Shown piece by piece: positions 29,836-45,429 of a stretch of DNA of 64,000 nucleotides. Location: contig NZ_CP063356.1 of assembly GCF_001866075.3 (NCBI RefSeq), forward strand, positions 1,416,164 through 1,480,163. Direction: 5' to 3'. The stretch comes from Anaerobacillus isosaccharinicus. GTDB taxonomy: Bacteria > Bacillota > Bacilli > Bacillales > Anaerobacillaceae. The position numbers and the translations under genes were made by a program. Positions within the stretch are counted from its first letter, which is position 1. Every line of letters starts with the position of its first letter. The notes beneath the pieces were generated by a model. That model was not told the DNA's origin. It ran no database searches and saw only the letters and a program-made list of their open reading frames with translations.

Positions 29836-29960
29836 TTATCTACATGTGGAAAACTTGGCACGATTGAACAATTTGAGTTTATCCACAAATCAACAGGCCC
29901 TATTACTATTATTACTACTTTTTTATTAAAAAAAATAATTAATATAACTTAAAACAATTA
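29836..29960. other. oriC, dnaA-dnaN region with DnaA boxes, DnaA-trios and AT-rich unwinding element
   Basis: DnaA boxes TTATCTACA (29836), TGTGGAAAA (29845) and TTATCCACA (29879) are followed by a G/C patch and TATTACTATTATTACTACT (about 29903-29921), a run of TAC/TAT triplets of the DnaA-trio kind, then an A/T-only stretch. This layout parallels the basal unwinding system of B. subtilis oriC. Confidence 0.87.
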
Positions 29961-30003
29961 GCTTTTTTAAAAAATAATTCGAACAAATTTCAGGAGGTAT
30001 AAA

Positions 30004-31146
30004 ATGCAATTTGTTATTAATCGAGACTATTTTGTTCATAGCGTTCAACATGTAACGAAAGCAATTTCTTCAAGAACAACAATCCCTATTTTAACGGGAA
30101 TAAAAATTGTTGCAGATCACGAAGGCGTAACACTAACAGGAAGTGATTCTGATATTTCAATTGAATGCGTTATTCCAATTGAGGAAGATGGCGAACAACT
30201 TGTTCAAATTATTGAAGAAGGAAGTATCGTTCTTCAAGCAAAGTTTTTTGCTGAAATTGTCAAGAAGTTACCTGAAGATAAAATTGAGTTAGTCGTTCAA
30301 GACCAGTTTGCGACAACATTACGTTCTGGTTCATCAGTATTTAATTTAAATGGCTTAGATCCTGAAGAATACCCACGCTTACCACAAATTGAAGAAGAAA
30401 ATTTATTTCAAATTCAAAATGATTTGATGAAGAATATTATTCGACAAACAGTATTTGCAGTGTCCACTGCAGAAACACGCCCTATCTTGACAGGTGTAAA
30501 CTGGCAGGTGGAAAACAAGCAGTTAACCTGTACTGCAACAGATAGTCACCGTTTAGCAATACGAAAAGCAGCTATCGAAACAAATATTGAAAATTTAACT
30601 TTTAATAATATTGTTATTCCAGGGAAAAGTTTAACGGAATTAAGTAAAATTATTGATGATAATGACGGTCTTCTTGATATTGTTGTTACAGAAAATCAAA
30701 TTTTATTTAAATCAAAGAATTTATTATTTTTCTCGAGATTACTTGATGGCAATTATCCAGCAACTAAAAATATGATCCCAGATCATTCAAAAACGGATAT
30801 ATTTTTAGAGACAAAGGGATTTTTACAAGCGATTGAAAGAGCACTTCTACTCTCTCGTGATGGAAAGAATAATGTTGTTAACTTTAAGACGTTAGAAGAT
30901 GGGATTGTTGAGATTACTTCAGTAACACCTGAAATTGGACGAGTAACTGAGAGAATTAATACGAAACAATTAAATGGCGAAGAATTAAGAATTTCTTTTA
31001 ACGGGAAAAATATTATTGATGCGTTGAAAATTGTTGATAGTAACGAAATTAAAATTTCATTTACTGGAGCGATGAGCCCATTTTTATTAAGACCTGTTGA
31101 TAGTGATAAAGCGTTGCATTTATTCTCACCAGTAAGAACCTACTAA
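30004..31146 (+). CDS. dnaN: DNA polymerase III beta subunit (sliding clamp)
   Basis: Ring-forming processivity clamp with three repeated clamp domains (about residues 1-125, 128-248, 250-380). MQFVINRDYFVHSVQHV at the start, SRTTIPILTGI, and the C-terminal LLRPVDSDKALHLFSPVRTY are diagnostic. 380 aa (378 in B. subtilis). Strong AGGAGGT site. Followed by a terminator, so yaaA-recF probably start a new transcript. Confidence 0.98.
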   Translation: MQFVINRDYFVHSVQHVTKAISSRTTIPILTGIKIVADHEGVTLTGSDSDISIECVIPIEEDGEQLVQIIEEGSIVLQAKFFAEIVKKLPEDKIELVVQDQFATTLRSGSSVFNLNGLDPEEYPRLPQIEEENLFQIQNDLMKNIIRQTVFAVSTAETRPILTGVNWQVENKQLTCTATDSHRLAIRKAAIETNIENLTFNNIVIPGKSLTELSKIIDDNDGLLDIVVTENQILFKSKNLLFFSRLLDGNYPATKNMIPDHSKTDIFLETKGFLQAIERALLLSRDGKNNVVNFKTLEDGIVEITSVTPEIGRVTERINTKQLNGEELRISFNGKNIIDALKIVDSNEIKISFTGAMSPFLLRPVDSDKALHLFSPVRTY

Positions 31147-31159
31147 TTTGATTTAAAGT

Positions 31160-31203
31160 AAAAAATGCTACCTTACGTTTAATAGCACAAGGTAGCACTT
31201 TTA
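31160..31203 (+). terminator. Terminator of dnaA-dnaN
   Basis: AAAAAATGCTACCTT, loop, AAGGTAGCACTTTT. Confidence 0.8.
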
Positions 31204-31224
31204 CTATAAAAGGGCTAAATGCAT

Positions 31225-31253
31225 TTGTGTTAAACCCTTGAATTTAGTACAAT
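31225..31253 (+). promoter_or_regulatory. Possible promoter of yaaA
   Basis: TTGTGT (31225-31230), 17-bp spacer, TACAAT (31248-31253). Placed directly after the dnaN terminator. Confidence 0.5.
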
Positions 31254-31338
31254 ATAATTTAAGGGTAAAATACGAACGTATCGTTTTTAAGAATTTTTAC
31301 TAGTTGTTTCCTCCAAAATATGGAAAGAAGGTGTAGCA

Positions 31339-31560
31339 GTGGAAACTAACGTAAATGTTTCAACAGAGTTTATTACATTAGGTCAATTTTTAAAAGAAGT
31401 AGGAATTATCGATACAGGTGGGATGGCTAAGTGGTTTTTAAGCGAACATGAAGTTTACTTAAATAATGAGCTTGAAAACAGGAGAGGAAAAAAGCTATAT
31501 AACGACGATGTTATTTCTATACCTTCACATGGTACATATCGGATCATTTCCACTATCTAA
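31339..31560 (+). CDS. yaaA: S4-domain RNA-binding protein YaaA (RlbA)
   Basis: Short S4-like protein of the YaaA family, linked to ribosome assembly in B. subtilis. ITLGQFLKEVGIIDTGGMAK and WFLSEHEVYLNNELENRRGKKL form the S4 helices. 73 aa (71 in B. subtilis). GTG start at 31339 with GAAGGTG upstream. Normally a few bases from recF; here a family B repeat intervenes. Confidence 0.93.
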   Translation: METNVNVSTEFITLGQFLKEVGIIDTGGMAKWFLSEHEVYLNNELENRRGKKLYNDDVISIPSHGTYRIISTI

Positions 31561-31640
31561 ATTTTTATATAACAAAACAAGCTAAAAAATACTCTTTTTA
31601 GAGAATCTTTTACCGTAAAGTTTAAAGGTTTATGGCGGAA

Positions 31641-31834
31641 TATAGCTAAGCGGGCGCTCTGCGCTTTAATAAAAAGATAAAAATTATAAACTTTTCAAAT
31701 TTAAAAGTTGTCTAGCTCCGAGCGCCAGCGGCTCGAGGTCAAATAACCTGCCAGGTAAAAAAGTGAAAAAGCACACTTTTTTACTGTCAGAACATTTGCT
31801 TGTCGCCGCTAAGCGGGCGCTCTGCGCTTTTCTT
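31641..31834 (+). repeat. Family B repeat, partial copy plus complete copy B4 (yaaA-recF gap)
   Basis: Partial right end AGCTAAGCGGGCGCTCTGCG (31644-31663), then a full element from 31709: left end TGTCTAGCTCCGAGCGCC, GGCTCGAGGTCAAA, a centre with complementary runs around AAAAAAGTG...CACTTTTTT, and right end CAGAACATTTGCTTGTCGCC, GCTAAGCGGGCGCTCTGCG. The ends are partly complementary, so the element can fold. It contributes the false upstream extension of the recF frame. Confidence 0.8.
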
Positions 31835-31849
31835 AAGTGGGGGAAAGTT

Positions 31850-32965
31850 TTGTATATTAACGATCTTACTTTAACTAATTATCGTAACTATAAAAAAGAG
31901 CATGTAACTTTTGAAAATAATGTGAATGTTATTTTAGGGGAAAATGCTCAAGGAAAAACGAATGTGATGGAAGCGATTTACGTACTTGGTTTAGCGAAAT
32001 CACATCGTACGACCCGTGACAGAGAACTTATATACTGGGACGAAGAATATGCTAAAATAGAAGGTAGTGTCAAAAAGCGCACTGGTCCTTTAACGTTGGA
32101 AGTTATTATTTCAACAAAAGGAAAAAAAGTTAAATTAAATCGTTTAGAACAACGAAAATTAAGTGAATACATCGGTGCTTTAAATATTGTGATGTTTGCT
32201 CCTGAAGATCTAAATCTTGTAAAAGGAAGCCCACAGGTGCGGCGCCGTTTTATAGATATGGAAATTGGGCAAATTAATCCAATTTACCTTTATAATTTGT
32301 CTCTATTCCAAAAAATATTACAACAAAGAAATCATTTGTTAAAAGATTTACAAAGAAAAAAAGCAGATAACGGCTTACTAGATATATTAACTTTTCAACT
32401 CATAGAACAAGCAGCAAAAGTGATGCTTAAACGCTATGAGTTTATTGAGATGTTAGAACGTTGGGCAAAACCAATTCACCATGATATTAGTAGGGGTTTA
32501 GAAAATCTAGCTATTGAATATAAACCATCTATAAAGGTATCAGAAGCATCAGAATTGTCGAAAATAGAAGAAGTGTTAGAAGAAAATTTTGTTAAAATGA
32601 AAATAAAAGAAATTGAACGAGGAACCTCCTTGATCGGCCCTCATCGAGATGATCTCTTATTTTATGTCAATGATCGTGATGTCCAAACATTTGGATCTCA
32701 AGGACAACAAAGAACAACAGCCCTTTCTTTAAAAATGGCTGAATTAGAGCTAATCTATGACAAACTTGGTGAATATCCCATTCTTTTACTCGATGATGTG
32801 CTTTCAGAATTAGATGATTTTCGTCAATCTCATTTGTTAAATACAATTCAAGGTAAAGTCCAAACGTTTGTTACAACTACTAGTGTAGATGGAATTGATC
32901 ATCAAACGCTAAAAGATGCTTCAACATATTTGGTGGAAAAAGGGAATATCCAAAAGTTGAAATGA
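31850..32965 (+). CDS. recF: DNA replication and repair protein RecF
   Basis: SMC-like ATPase that acts in loading RecA at gaps. Walker [10 protein letters not shown] near residue 30, signature [15 protein letters not shown] and Walker [14 protein letters not shown] near the C-terminus. TTG start at 31850 ([16 protein letters not shown]) gives 371 aa, against 370 in B. subtilis, with GGGGGAAAG upstream. The frame is open back to 31763, but that part is family B repeat sequence and has no homology to RecF. Confidence 0.96.
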   Translation: MYINDLTLTNYRNYKKEHVTFENNVNVILGENAQGKTNVMEAIYVLGLAKSHRTTRDRELIYWDEEYAKIEGSVKKRTGPLTLEVIISTKGKKVKLNRLEQRKLSEYIGALNIVMFAPEDLNLVKGSPQVRRRFIDMEIGQINPIYLYNLSLFQKILQQRNHLLKDLQRKKADNGLLDILTFQLIEQAAKVMLKRYEFIEMLERWAKPIHHDISRGLENLAIEYKPSIKVSEASELSKIEEVLEENFVKMKIKEIERGTSLIGPHRDDLLFYVNDRDVQTFGSQGQQRTTALSLKMAELELIYDKLGEYPILLLDDVLSELDDFRQSHLLNTIQGKVQTFVTTTSVDGIDHQTLKDASTYLVEKGNIQKLK

Positions 32966-32974
32966 GGTGTGTAG

Positions 32975-33232
32975 GTGTTTATTCATTTAGGAGGAGACAC
33001 TGTAATTCGTTCCAAAGATGTTATTGCCATTTTAGATCGCCAAGTTAAAGAAACGTCAGAATGTACGGGAGAATTCCTAGAATTTTTTCAAAAAGAAGAT
33101 AAAGTAGAAGAAATAGCTAAGGATATGACAAAATCTATCGTGATAACAGCAGATAAAGTCTATTTATCCCCTATTTCCTCTTCAACATTAAAAAGAAGAG
33201 CGCTTTTTGTTTCAGATATAGATGATATTTAA
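32975..33232 (+). CDS. remB: Extracellular matrix regulatory protein RemB (YaaB)
   Basis: Small DNA-binding-type regulator of biofilm matrix genes in B. subtilis; relatives form ring-like LytTR-like assemblies. MFIHLGGDTVIRSKDVIAIL is the family start; 85 aa against 81 in B. subtilis. GTG start at 32975 with GAGGTGTG upstream, 9 nt after recF. Followed within 2 nt of its stop by family A element A6. Confidence 0.92.
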   Translation: MFIHLGGDTVIRSKDVIAILDRQVKETSECTGEFLEFFQKEDKVEEIAKDMTKSIVITADKVYLSPISSSTLKRRALFVSDIDDI

Positions 33233-33233
33233 T

Positions 33234-35275
<2,042 letters not shown>

Positions 35276-35276
35276 T

Positions 35277-35475
35277 GAATGTAGAATTGAAAATGTACAA
35301 TGTAAACTTGTTAAGTTAGCTCTATGAACAATTTACTCAACTATTTTATATTCTAAAATGTTCGTTTACTCCATCCAATTAGAAACATCTAGTAAATTAG
35401 AATTTTGATTAACTTTTAGTGGCTACTAAGCGTCACTATTATCAATTTTACATTCTAAATTCTACATTTTACATT
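35277..35475. repeat. Family A variant A7 with expanded centre (gyrB-gyrA spacer)
   Basis: Left arm TGTAGAA, TTGAAAA, TGTACAA, TGTAAAC (35278-35307) and right arm TTTTACA, TTCTAAA, TTCTACA, TTTTACA (35445-35475) enclose about 140 bp instead of about 45 bp. The centre has no CTTCGAAG; it includes TTTTATATTCTAAAATG, possibly an old arm fragment. Starts about 3 nt after the gyrB stop. Confidence 0.7.
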
Positions 35476-35513
35476 GAAGTTTGTTGGATAAAGGGAATTG
35501 GAGGTAAGACTAG

Positions 35514-38024
35514 ATGGCAGATCAATCTAGAGTTAAAGAGATAAACATTAGTCACGAAATGAAAACTTCGTTTATGGATTATGCAATGAGTGTAATCGTA
35601 AGTCGTGCACTTCCTGATGTTCGTGATGGTTTAAAACCAGTACATCGTCGTATTTTATATGCGATGAATGAATTAGGAATGACTTCTGACAAAGCTTATA
35701 AGAAGTCTGCACGTATCGTTGGTGAAGTAATTGGTAAGTATCACCCCCATGGTGATTCTGCAGTTTACGAAACAATGGTAAGGATGGCACAAGATTTTAG
35801 TTATCGTTATATGTTAGTTGATGGTCACGGGAATTTCGGTTCTGTTGATGGGGATTCTGCTGCAGCTATGCGTTATACCGAGGCAAGAATGTCAAAAATA
35901 TCAATGGAATTAGTCCGCGACATTAATAAAGACACAATCGACTATCAAGATAATTATGATGGTTCGGAACGTGAGCCTAAGGTATTACCTGCTAGATTCC
36001 CGAACCTTCTAGTTAACGGAGCATCCGGGATCGCAGTTGGAATGGCTACAAACATCCCACCACATCAGTTGGGTGAAGTTATTGATGGAGTCTTAGCAGT
36101 AAGTCATAATCCAGATATAACATTACCAGAATTAATGGAAGTTATTCCTGGACCAGATTTTCCTACTGGTGCTGAAATTGTCGGTATTTCAGGGATTCGC
36201 CGTGCATATCAAACTGGTAGAGGTTCAATTGTTTTAAGAGCTAAAGCTAGTATTGAAGAGATGAGCGGCGGAAAACAACGAATTGTTGTTTCGGAAATTC
36301 CTTATCAAGTAAATAAAGCAAGACTTATTGAAAAAATTGCCGAGTTAGTAAGGGAAAAGAAAATTGATGGTATTACTGATTTACGTGATGAGTCAGATCG
36401 TACTGGTATGCGTATCGCTATTGAATTACGTCGTGATGTAAACGCAAATGTTCTTTTAAACAACCTCTACAAACAAACAGCAATGCAAACTAGTTTTGGT
36501 ATTAACTTACTTGCTTTAGTAGATGGACAACCTAAAGTGTTAAATTTAAAAGAATGCCTAGAATACTATCTAGAGCATCAGAAGGTAGTTATTAAGCGTC
36601 GTACAGCATTTGAATTAAGAAAAGCCGAAGCAAGAGCACATATTTTAGAAGGTTTAAGAATAGCGCTTGATCACTTAGACGCAGTTATTGCATTAATCCG
36701 TGCTTCACAAACGACTGATATTGCAAGAACTGGTTTAATGGAACAATTCTCTCTTAGTTTTGAACAAGCTCAAGCAATACTAGAAATGCGCCTTCAGCGC
36801 TTAACTGGTTTAGAGCGTGACAAGATTGAAAATGAATATGCAGAGCTAGTTGCAAGAATTGCTGAGTTAAAAGCAATTTTAGCTGACGAAGAAAAAGTTT
36901 TAGAGATTATTCGTCAGGAGCTATTAGAAGTTAAAGAAAGATTTAATGATGAAAGAAAAACCATCATTTCGATTGATGAAGATAGCTTTGAAGATGAAGA
37001 TCTTATCCCAAGAACAAATATTATCATCACCCTAACTCATAATGGCTACATTAAACGCCTACCGATCTCAACTTATCGAAGCCAAAAAAGAGGTGGACGT
37101 GGTATCCAAGGGATGGGAACGAATGATGATGACTTTGTTGAACATCTATTTACAACTTGTACCCACCATACGTTGTTGTTCTTCACGAACAAAGGTAAAG
37201 TGTACCGTCTAAAAGGGTATGAGATTCCTGAACTAGGTAGAACTGCAAAGGGTATTCCAATTATTAATTTACTGCAAATAGAACCTGGAGAATATATTAG
37301 TACCGTTATACCGATTGAAGAATTTAATAATAATTATTTGATCTTCATGACAAAGCATGGGATTACGAAGCGAACTGAACTTAGTTCATTTGCTAATATT
37401 CGTAAGGGCGGACTATTTGCTATAAATTTACGTGATGATGATGAGCTACATGGAGTTCGTTTAACTGATGGTGATAAAGAAATCATTATTGGTACGAAAA
37501 AAGGAATGGCCATCCACTTCCACGAAAGTGATGTTCGTTTAATGGGCAGAACAGCTGGTGGTGTGAGAGGGATTTCACTATCTAAAGACGACCAAGTTGT
37601 TGGAATGGATATTGTTGAAGAAGGATTTGATGTTTTAACTGTAACTGAAAAAGGTTATGGGAAGAAAACTCCTATTGAAGAATATCGTATCCAAAATCGT
37701 GGTGGTAAAGGAATCAGAACGTGTAATATTACTGACAAAAATGGTAGTGTAGTATCTCTACGTATCGTTTCTGATGAACATGATCTAATGATTATTTCTG
37801 TTAATGGGGTTATTATTCGCTTACATGTACAAGATATCTCAAGAACAGGAAGAAATACACAAGGTGTTCGTTTAATCAGAATAGGTGAAGGTGAAGGTGT
37901 AGCAACTGTTGCTAAAGTAGATATTGATGAAGATGCAATTGAAGCTGAGCTTGAAGGTCAAGATGAGGAAATAGTTGAAAATCAAGAACCTACTGTTGAA
38001 GATCTATCAGATAGCGAAGAATAA
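35514..38024 (+). CDS. gyrA: DNA gyrase subunit A
   Basis: Breakage-reunion subunit. Catalytic Tyr in [11 protein letters not shown] near residue 123; the quinolone-region [17 protein letters not shown] has Ser and Glu at the usual susceptible positions. The C-terminal beta-pinwheel includes the GyrA-box [11 protein letters not shown]. 836 aa, longer than B. subtilis (821) because of an acidic tail rich in Glu and Asp. GGAGGTAAG ribosome site. Confidence 0.98.
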   Translation: MADQSRVKEINISHEMKTSFMDYAMSVIVSRALPDVRDGLKPVHRRILYAMNELGMTSDKAYKKSARIVGEVIGKYHPHGDSAVYETMVRMAQDFSYRYMLVDGHGNFGSVDGDSAAAMRYTEARMSKISMELVRDINKDTIDYQDNYDGSEREPKVLPARFPNLLVNGASGIAVGMATNIPPHQLGEVIDGVLAVSHNPDITLPELMEVIPGPDFPTGAEIVGISGIRRAYQTGRGSIVLRAKASIEEMSGGKQRIVVSEIPYQVNKARLIEKIAELVREKKIDGITDLRDESDRTGMRIAIELRRDVNANVLLNNLYKQTAMQTSFGINLLALVDGQPKVLNLKECLEYYLEHQKVVIKRRTAFELRKAEARAHILEGLRIALDHLDAVIALIRASQTTDIARTGLMEQFSLSFEQAQAILEMRLQRLTGLERDKIENEYAELVARIAELKAILADEEKVLEIIRQELLEVKERFNDERKTIISIDEDSFEDEDLIPRTNIIITLTHNGYIKRLPISTYRSQKRGGRGIQGMGTNDDDFVEHLFTTCTHHTLLFFTNKGKVYRLKGYEIPELGRTAKGIPIINLLQIEPGEYISTVIPIEEFNNNYLIFMTKHGITKRTELSSFANIRKGGLFAINLRDDDELHGVRLTDGDKEIIIGTKKGMAIHFHESDVRLMGRTAGGVRGISLSKDDQVVGMDIVEEGFDVLTVTEKGYGKKTPIEEYRIQNRGGKGIRTCNITDKNGSVVSLRIVSDEHDLMIISVNGVIIRLHVQDISRTGRNTQGVRLIRIGEGEGVATVAKVDIDEDAIEAELEGQDEEIVENQEPTVEDLSDSEE

Positions 38025-38056
38025 AGCCACTATTATATAACGATTAGCTTTTTATG

Positions 38057-38100
38057 TTAAAGGCTTACCAACACAAACTTTGTGAGGTAAGTCTTTTATT
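38057..38100 (+). terminator. Terminator of gyrA
   Basis: AAAGGCTTACC, inner CACAAACTTTGTG, GGTAAGTCTTTTATTTTT. Confidence 0.85.
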
Positions 38101-38174
38101 TTTATCGAAGAAAATATCAACTGTGATATAATGGGAGATATTGAAAAAGTTATTGGTTTTGGGGGAAGGCTACT

Positions 38175-39260
38175 ATGAAGGTTAAACCAAATCAGCTCCA
38201 AGAAGGATGTATTTTAGCAAAAGATGTAGAGAGTAATTCAAATCAAGCATTAATGCGAAAAAAAACAGTACTATATGAAGATTACATAAATGTTTTAAAA
38301 GTCTTTTTAGTTGAAGCTGTTGAAGTTGAAGCCACTCTTATTGATGGAAAACCCTTTATGCCAAAAGAGGTTCTAGATGAAGACGAAAAACCTAGCAAAG
38401 TCGATTCTGAAAACAAATCATTTATGGATCTATACTTACAAGCAGTGCAGACATACAAAAAATTATTTCAAAGCTGGCAAGCAGGATCAAAAGTAGATAT
38501 ATTAATTATTCGAAAAACCCTTCTATCGCTTTTGGAAAAACTAGATCAATATCCTGAAGAAATTATTTCAATTCATCATTACGCAACGAAACAGGATTAT
38601 ATTTTCCATCATGCAGTTTCAGTTGGTGTCCTTTCTGCGTACTTAGGAAGAAAACAAAATTATACTAAAGCTGAAGAAATCCAAGTCGGGATTGCTGGGA
38701 TGATGGCTGACAGTGGTATGGCAAAAATCCCAAATAGTATCTTAAATAAAAATGGATCGCTTAGTAGTCTTGAATTTGATGAAATGAAGAACCATGCTAC
38801 ATATAGTTATCAAATGATTAAAGATATCCATGGTATCACTGATGGCGTTTTATTAGGGGTATTACAGCACCATGAACGTGATGATGGTAGTGGTTATCCA
38901 ATGGGAGTATCCTCTCAAAAATTACATAAATTTAGCAGAGTAATTGCAGTTATAGACGTTTTTCATGCAATGACCTCAGAACGATACTATAAACAAAAAC
39001 AATCACCATATAAGGTCATTGAATTAATTGTTAAAGATAATTTTGGGAAATTTGATATTAAGGTTGTTCAAACTCTTGCAAACTTAATTGCTTACTTTTC
39101 TGTTGGGTCAAAAGTTAGACTAAATAATGGTGATCTTGGCGAAGTTGTTTTCCTTGAGCCACATGCGCCGGTCCGCCCGATGATTAAAATTGAACCTAGT
39201 GGTGAATTTATTAAACTAGCCACTCGAAGTGATCTATATATAGAAGAAATAATTAAATAG
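38175..39260 (+). CDS. HD-GYP domain protein with altered HD pair
   Basis: Resembles c-di-GMP phosphodiesterases of the HD-GYP type: N-terminal ~110-residue region, then an HD-GYP core with FHHAVSVGVLSAYLG (about 143-157), IPNSILNKNGSLSS and HHERDDGSGYP (about 235-245). Where canonical members have HDIGKI this has MADSGMAKIP, so the HD histidine is Ala. The same change occurs in Bacillus relatives as I remember them, so it may be a subfamily trait. Metal binding, and so catalysis, is uncertain. 361 aa. An extended -10 TGATATAAT (38124-38132) lies upstream; a strong terminator follows. Confidence 0.82.
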   Translation: MKVKPNQLQEGCILAKDVESNSNQALMRKKTVLYEDYINVLKVFLVEAVEVEATLIDGKPFMPKEVLDEDEKPSKVDSENKSFMDLYLQAVQTYKKLFQSWQAGSKVDILIIRKTLLSLLEKLDQYPEEIISIHHYATKQDYIFHHAVSVGVLSAYLGRKQNYTKAEEIQVGIAGMMADSGMAKIPNSILNKNGSLSSLEFDEMKNHATYSYQMIKDIHGITDGVLLGVLQHHERDDGSGYPMGVSSQKLHKFSRVIAVIDVFHAMTSERYYKQKQSPYKVIELIVKDNFGKFDIKVVQTLANLIAYFSVGSKVRLNNGDLGEVVFLEPHAPVRPMIKIEPSGEFIKLATRSDLYIEEIIK

Positions 39261-39267
39261 TTCAAAG

Positions 39268-39316
39268 TTGAGTTAGGTATCATACTTGTATCAAGTATAA
39301 GAACCTAACTCTTTTT
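39268..39316 (+). terminator. Terminator of the HD-GYP gene
   Basis: GAGTTAGGT, inner ATACTTGTATCAAGTAT, ACCTAACTCTTTTT; two stacked stems ending in a T-run. Confidence 0.9.
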
Positions 39317-39478
39317 ATCTCTTTAGTTAATAATTTTTTAATAGCAATAAAGAAAGTTTGCAGTAAGGTTTTAATTTATTATGTTAAAATAAAACTATTG
39401 CATTATAGTAAATGGTGTGATAAAGTATTATTTACGGTTAACAAAGCCTATTTCGATTTCGATTTCGAAAAAAGTATG

Positions 39479-39507
39479 TTGACTTGAGAAGTTTAAAATG
39501 ATATACT
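39479..39507 (+). promoter_or_regulatory. rRNA operon promoter P1
   Basis: -35 TTGACT (39479-39484), 17-bp spacer, -10 TATACT (39502-39507). Upstream sequence contains a repeated TTTCGA motif (39451-39467). Confidence 0.85.
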
Positions 39508-39565
39508 AATTAAGTTGCTGATTTTGAGTGACGTCAAAAACTCTTTTTCTTTTTAAAAAAAGTAA

Positions 39566-39594
39566 TTGACTTAAATAAATTATCGTGATATAAT
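39566..39594 (+). promoter_or_regulatory. rRNA operon promoter P2
   Basis: -35 TTGACT (39566-39571), 17-bp spacer, consensus -10 TATAAT (39589-39594), preceded by an A/T-rich block. Tandem with P1, as in Bacillus rrn operons. Confidence 0.9.
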
Positions 39595-39631
39595 TTATTT
39601 CTCGTCACATGTTTTGATTGAGGTTAATGAT

Positions 39632-39665
39632 ATTGTTCTTTGAAAACTGAACACACAGCCAAGCG
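39632..39665 (+). other. rRNA leader: boxA-like sequence and 5' strand of the 16S processing stem
   Basis: TTGTTCTTTGAAAACTGAAC is the leader/boxA-like sequence of Bacillus rrn operons. CTTTGAAAACTGAACACACAGC is complementary, with few mismatches, to the region at about 41333-41356 after 16S, giving the RNase III processing stem. Confidence 0.75.
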
Positions 39666-39727
39666 AATTAAAGAGATAGTAATATCTCGTCAATGTAAGA
39701 AATTTTTATTGAGCTTTTGTCAAACAC

Positions 39728-41284
<1,557 letters not shown>

Positions 41285-41369
41285 TGGAGTTAAAACTCTA
41301 GTCGATGCTTTTCTTAGGAAAAGTACGCTGACGCTGTGTTTCAGTTTTGAGAGAATGATCTCTCAGTAT

Positions 41370-41407
41370 AATGTAGAATTCAAAATGTAGAATGTAGAAT
41401 TTTGAAA
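41370..41407. repeat. Family A fragment A8 in the 16S-23S spacer
   Basis: Five heptads TGTAGAA, TTCAAAA, TGTAGAA, TGTAGAA, TTTTGAA. The matching right arm and the CTTCGAAG core are missing; only TTCTAAA near 41430 may remain. Confidence 0.7.
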
Positions 41408-41509
41408 GTATCTCAGTGATGCCTCATATATTCTAAAACCATTTAGAAACTACAAAGGCAATTTAGAAGCAAGAAGTTTCTAAATTGTTAATACTACCGA
41501 TCATCAAGT

Positions 41510-41610
41510 GATTGTGCTCCTGCGGTACTCCTTGCGTCGTATCCTCGTCGCAAAGCTGCATGAAGTATAATCAATGAAGCATCTCACGATGTGATTGAGA
41601 TCAGTAGCTT
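41510..41610 (+). repeat. Element C, copy 1 (16S-23S spacer)
   Basis: Contains GTGCTCCTGCGGTACTCC, an imperfect hairpin TTGCGTCG-TATCCT-CGTCGCAA, GCATCTCACGATGTGA and a CAGTAGCTT end. Nearly identical to copy 2 at 44921-45019. Confidence 0.85.
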
Positions 41611-41782
41611 CGTTCCTTGAAAACTAGATAACAACAACACATTTAAGTTTTACCGGAAAGTTTGTAAGAACTTTATGAGTAAACTTGAGTAGTCAAGAAT
41701 TCAAATCGACGTAAAATCCTTTTAACAGGTGTTTTTGTAAAAAAACACTAGGTATTTTTTCGAAAGAAGCAAGAAGATCGAG

Positions 41783-41846
41783 GAGCCGAATGAGACAATC
41801 ACCGGAGTGTACATAGACGTACATGAGGATGATTGGGGAATGAAGG
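41783..41846 (+). repeat. Hairpin element E just before 23S
   Basis: CAATCACCGGAGTGTAC, loop, GTACATGAGGATGATTG. The arms pair as a long stem with internal loops; the flanks GATCGAGGAGCC and GCGACGAAGATATTCG extend it. It lies between the 23S processing stem and the mature 23S 5' end. Confidence 0.55.
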
Positions 41847-41882
41847 CGACGAAGATATTCGCCGCTTATTTTGAAAAAATTA

Positions 41883-44823
<2,941 letters not shown>

Positions 44824-45019
44824 AAAAATAAGAATTTGAATTCTTACTCAAGTCTTAAATGTGTGTTATCTAGTTTTCAGGGAATGATCCTTGAACTTAA
44901 TATTTACTGCTCAATTTAGTGGTTGTGCTCCTGCGGTACTCCTTGCGTCGTATCCTCGTCGCAAAGCTGCAAGAAGTAAATCATGAAGCATCTCATGATG
45001 TGATTGAGGTCAGTAGCTT
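44824..45019 (+). other. 23S-5S spacer with element C copy 2
   Basis: Directly after 23S, AATTTGAATTCTTACTCAAG (44832-44851) and AAATGTGTGTTATCTAGTTT (44856-44875) pair with the 5' strand before 23S. Element C copy 2 occupies 44921-45019 and ends exactly where 5S begins. No tRNA genes. Confidence 0.85.
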
Positions 45020-45136
<117 letters not shown>

Positions 45137-45141
45137 ACAAC

Positions 45142-45172
45142 AAAAAACACACCAATTATGGTGTGTTTTTTT
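45142..45172 (+). terminator. Terminator of the rRNA operon
   Basis: AAAAAACACACC, loop AATTAT, GGTGTGTTTTTTT, immediately after 5S. Confidence 0.93.
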
Positions 45173-45240
45173 ATTTTGACTCTACTTTTGGCAAAAGGTT
45201 TCTGTGTATCTGCGTCTTCTAGAAATGCTTCGAAGCGTGG

Positions 45241-45310
45241 TTCCTCGATGCAAAGCAACACGAAGGTATTAATTGAGGTAATTCATGAAGTGAATGAAAT
45301 CAGTTGCTTT
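45241..45310 (+). repeat. Element C, degenerate copy 3
   Basis: TCGATGCAAAGCAACACGAAG, then TTCATGAAGTGAATGAAATC and AGTTGCTTT match the second half of element C with many changes. An isolated GCTTCGAAGC, the family A core, lies just upstream at 45231-45240. Confidence 0.6.
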
Positions 45311-45429
45311 CCAGCGGTACTCCTAGGGTCGTATCCTCGTCGCAAAGCAGCACGAAGAAATTCAATGAAGTAACTCATGATGTGAACGAGGTCAGTAGCT
45401 TCCCTGTGAGAGTAGGACGTTGCTAGGCA
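45311..45429 (+). pseudogene. Relic of another 23S-5S spacer joined to a 5S 3' end
   Basis: Element C copy 4 (45311-45401, CAGCGGTACTCC ... CAGTAGCTT) is fused to 45402-45429, which is identical over 28 nt to the last part of the intact 5S gene (45110-45137). The first ~90 nt of the 5S gene are absent. Probably left by recombination between rRNA operons; not a functional 5S. Confidence 0.8.

Noticed and set aside
31763..31849. N-terminal extension of the recF frame
   Set aside because: The 29 extra codons are family B repeat sequence; RecF homology starts at TTG 31850, which has its own ribosome site.
35572..35790. Minus-strand frame opposite gyrA, and similar frames opposite gyrB, pdxS, appD and appF
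   Set aside because: Antisense shadows of strongly conserved genes with no ribosome site or homology.
41370..41402. Tandem heptads read as a possible CRISPR or VNTR array
   Set aside because: Units are 7 bp with no spacers; it is an arm of the family A palindrome.
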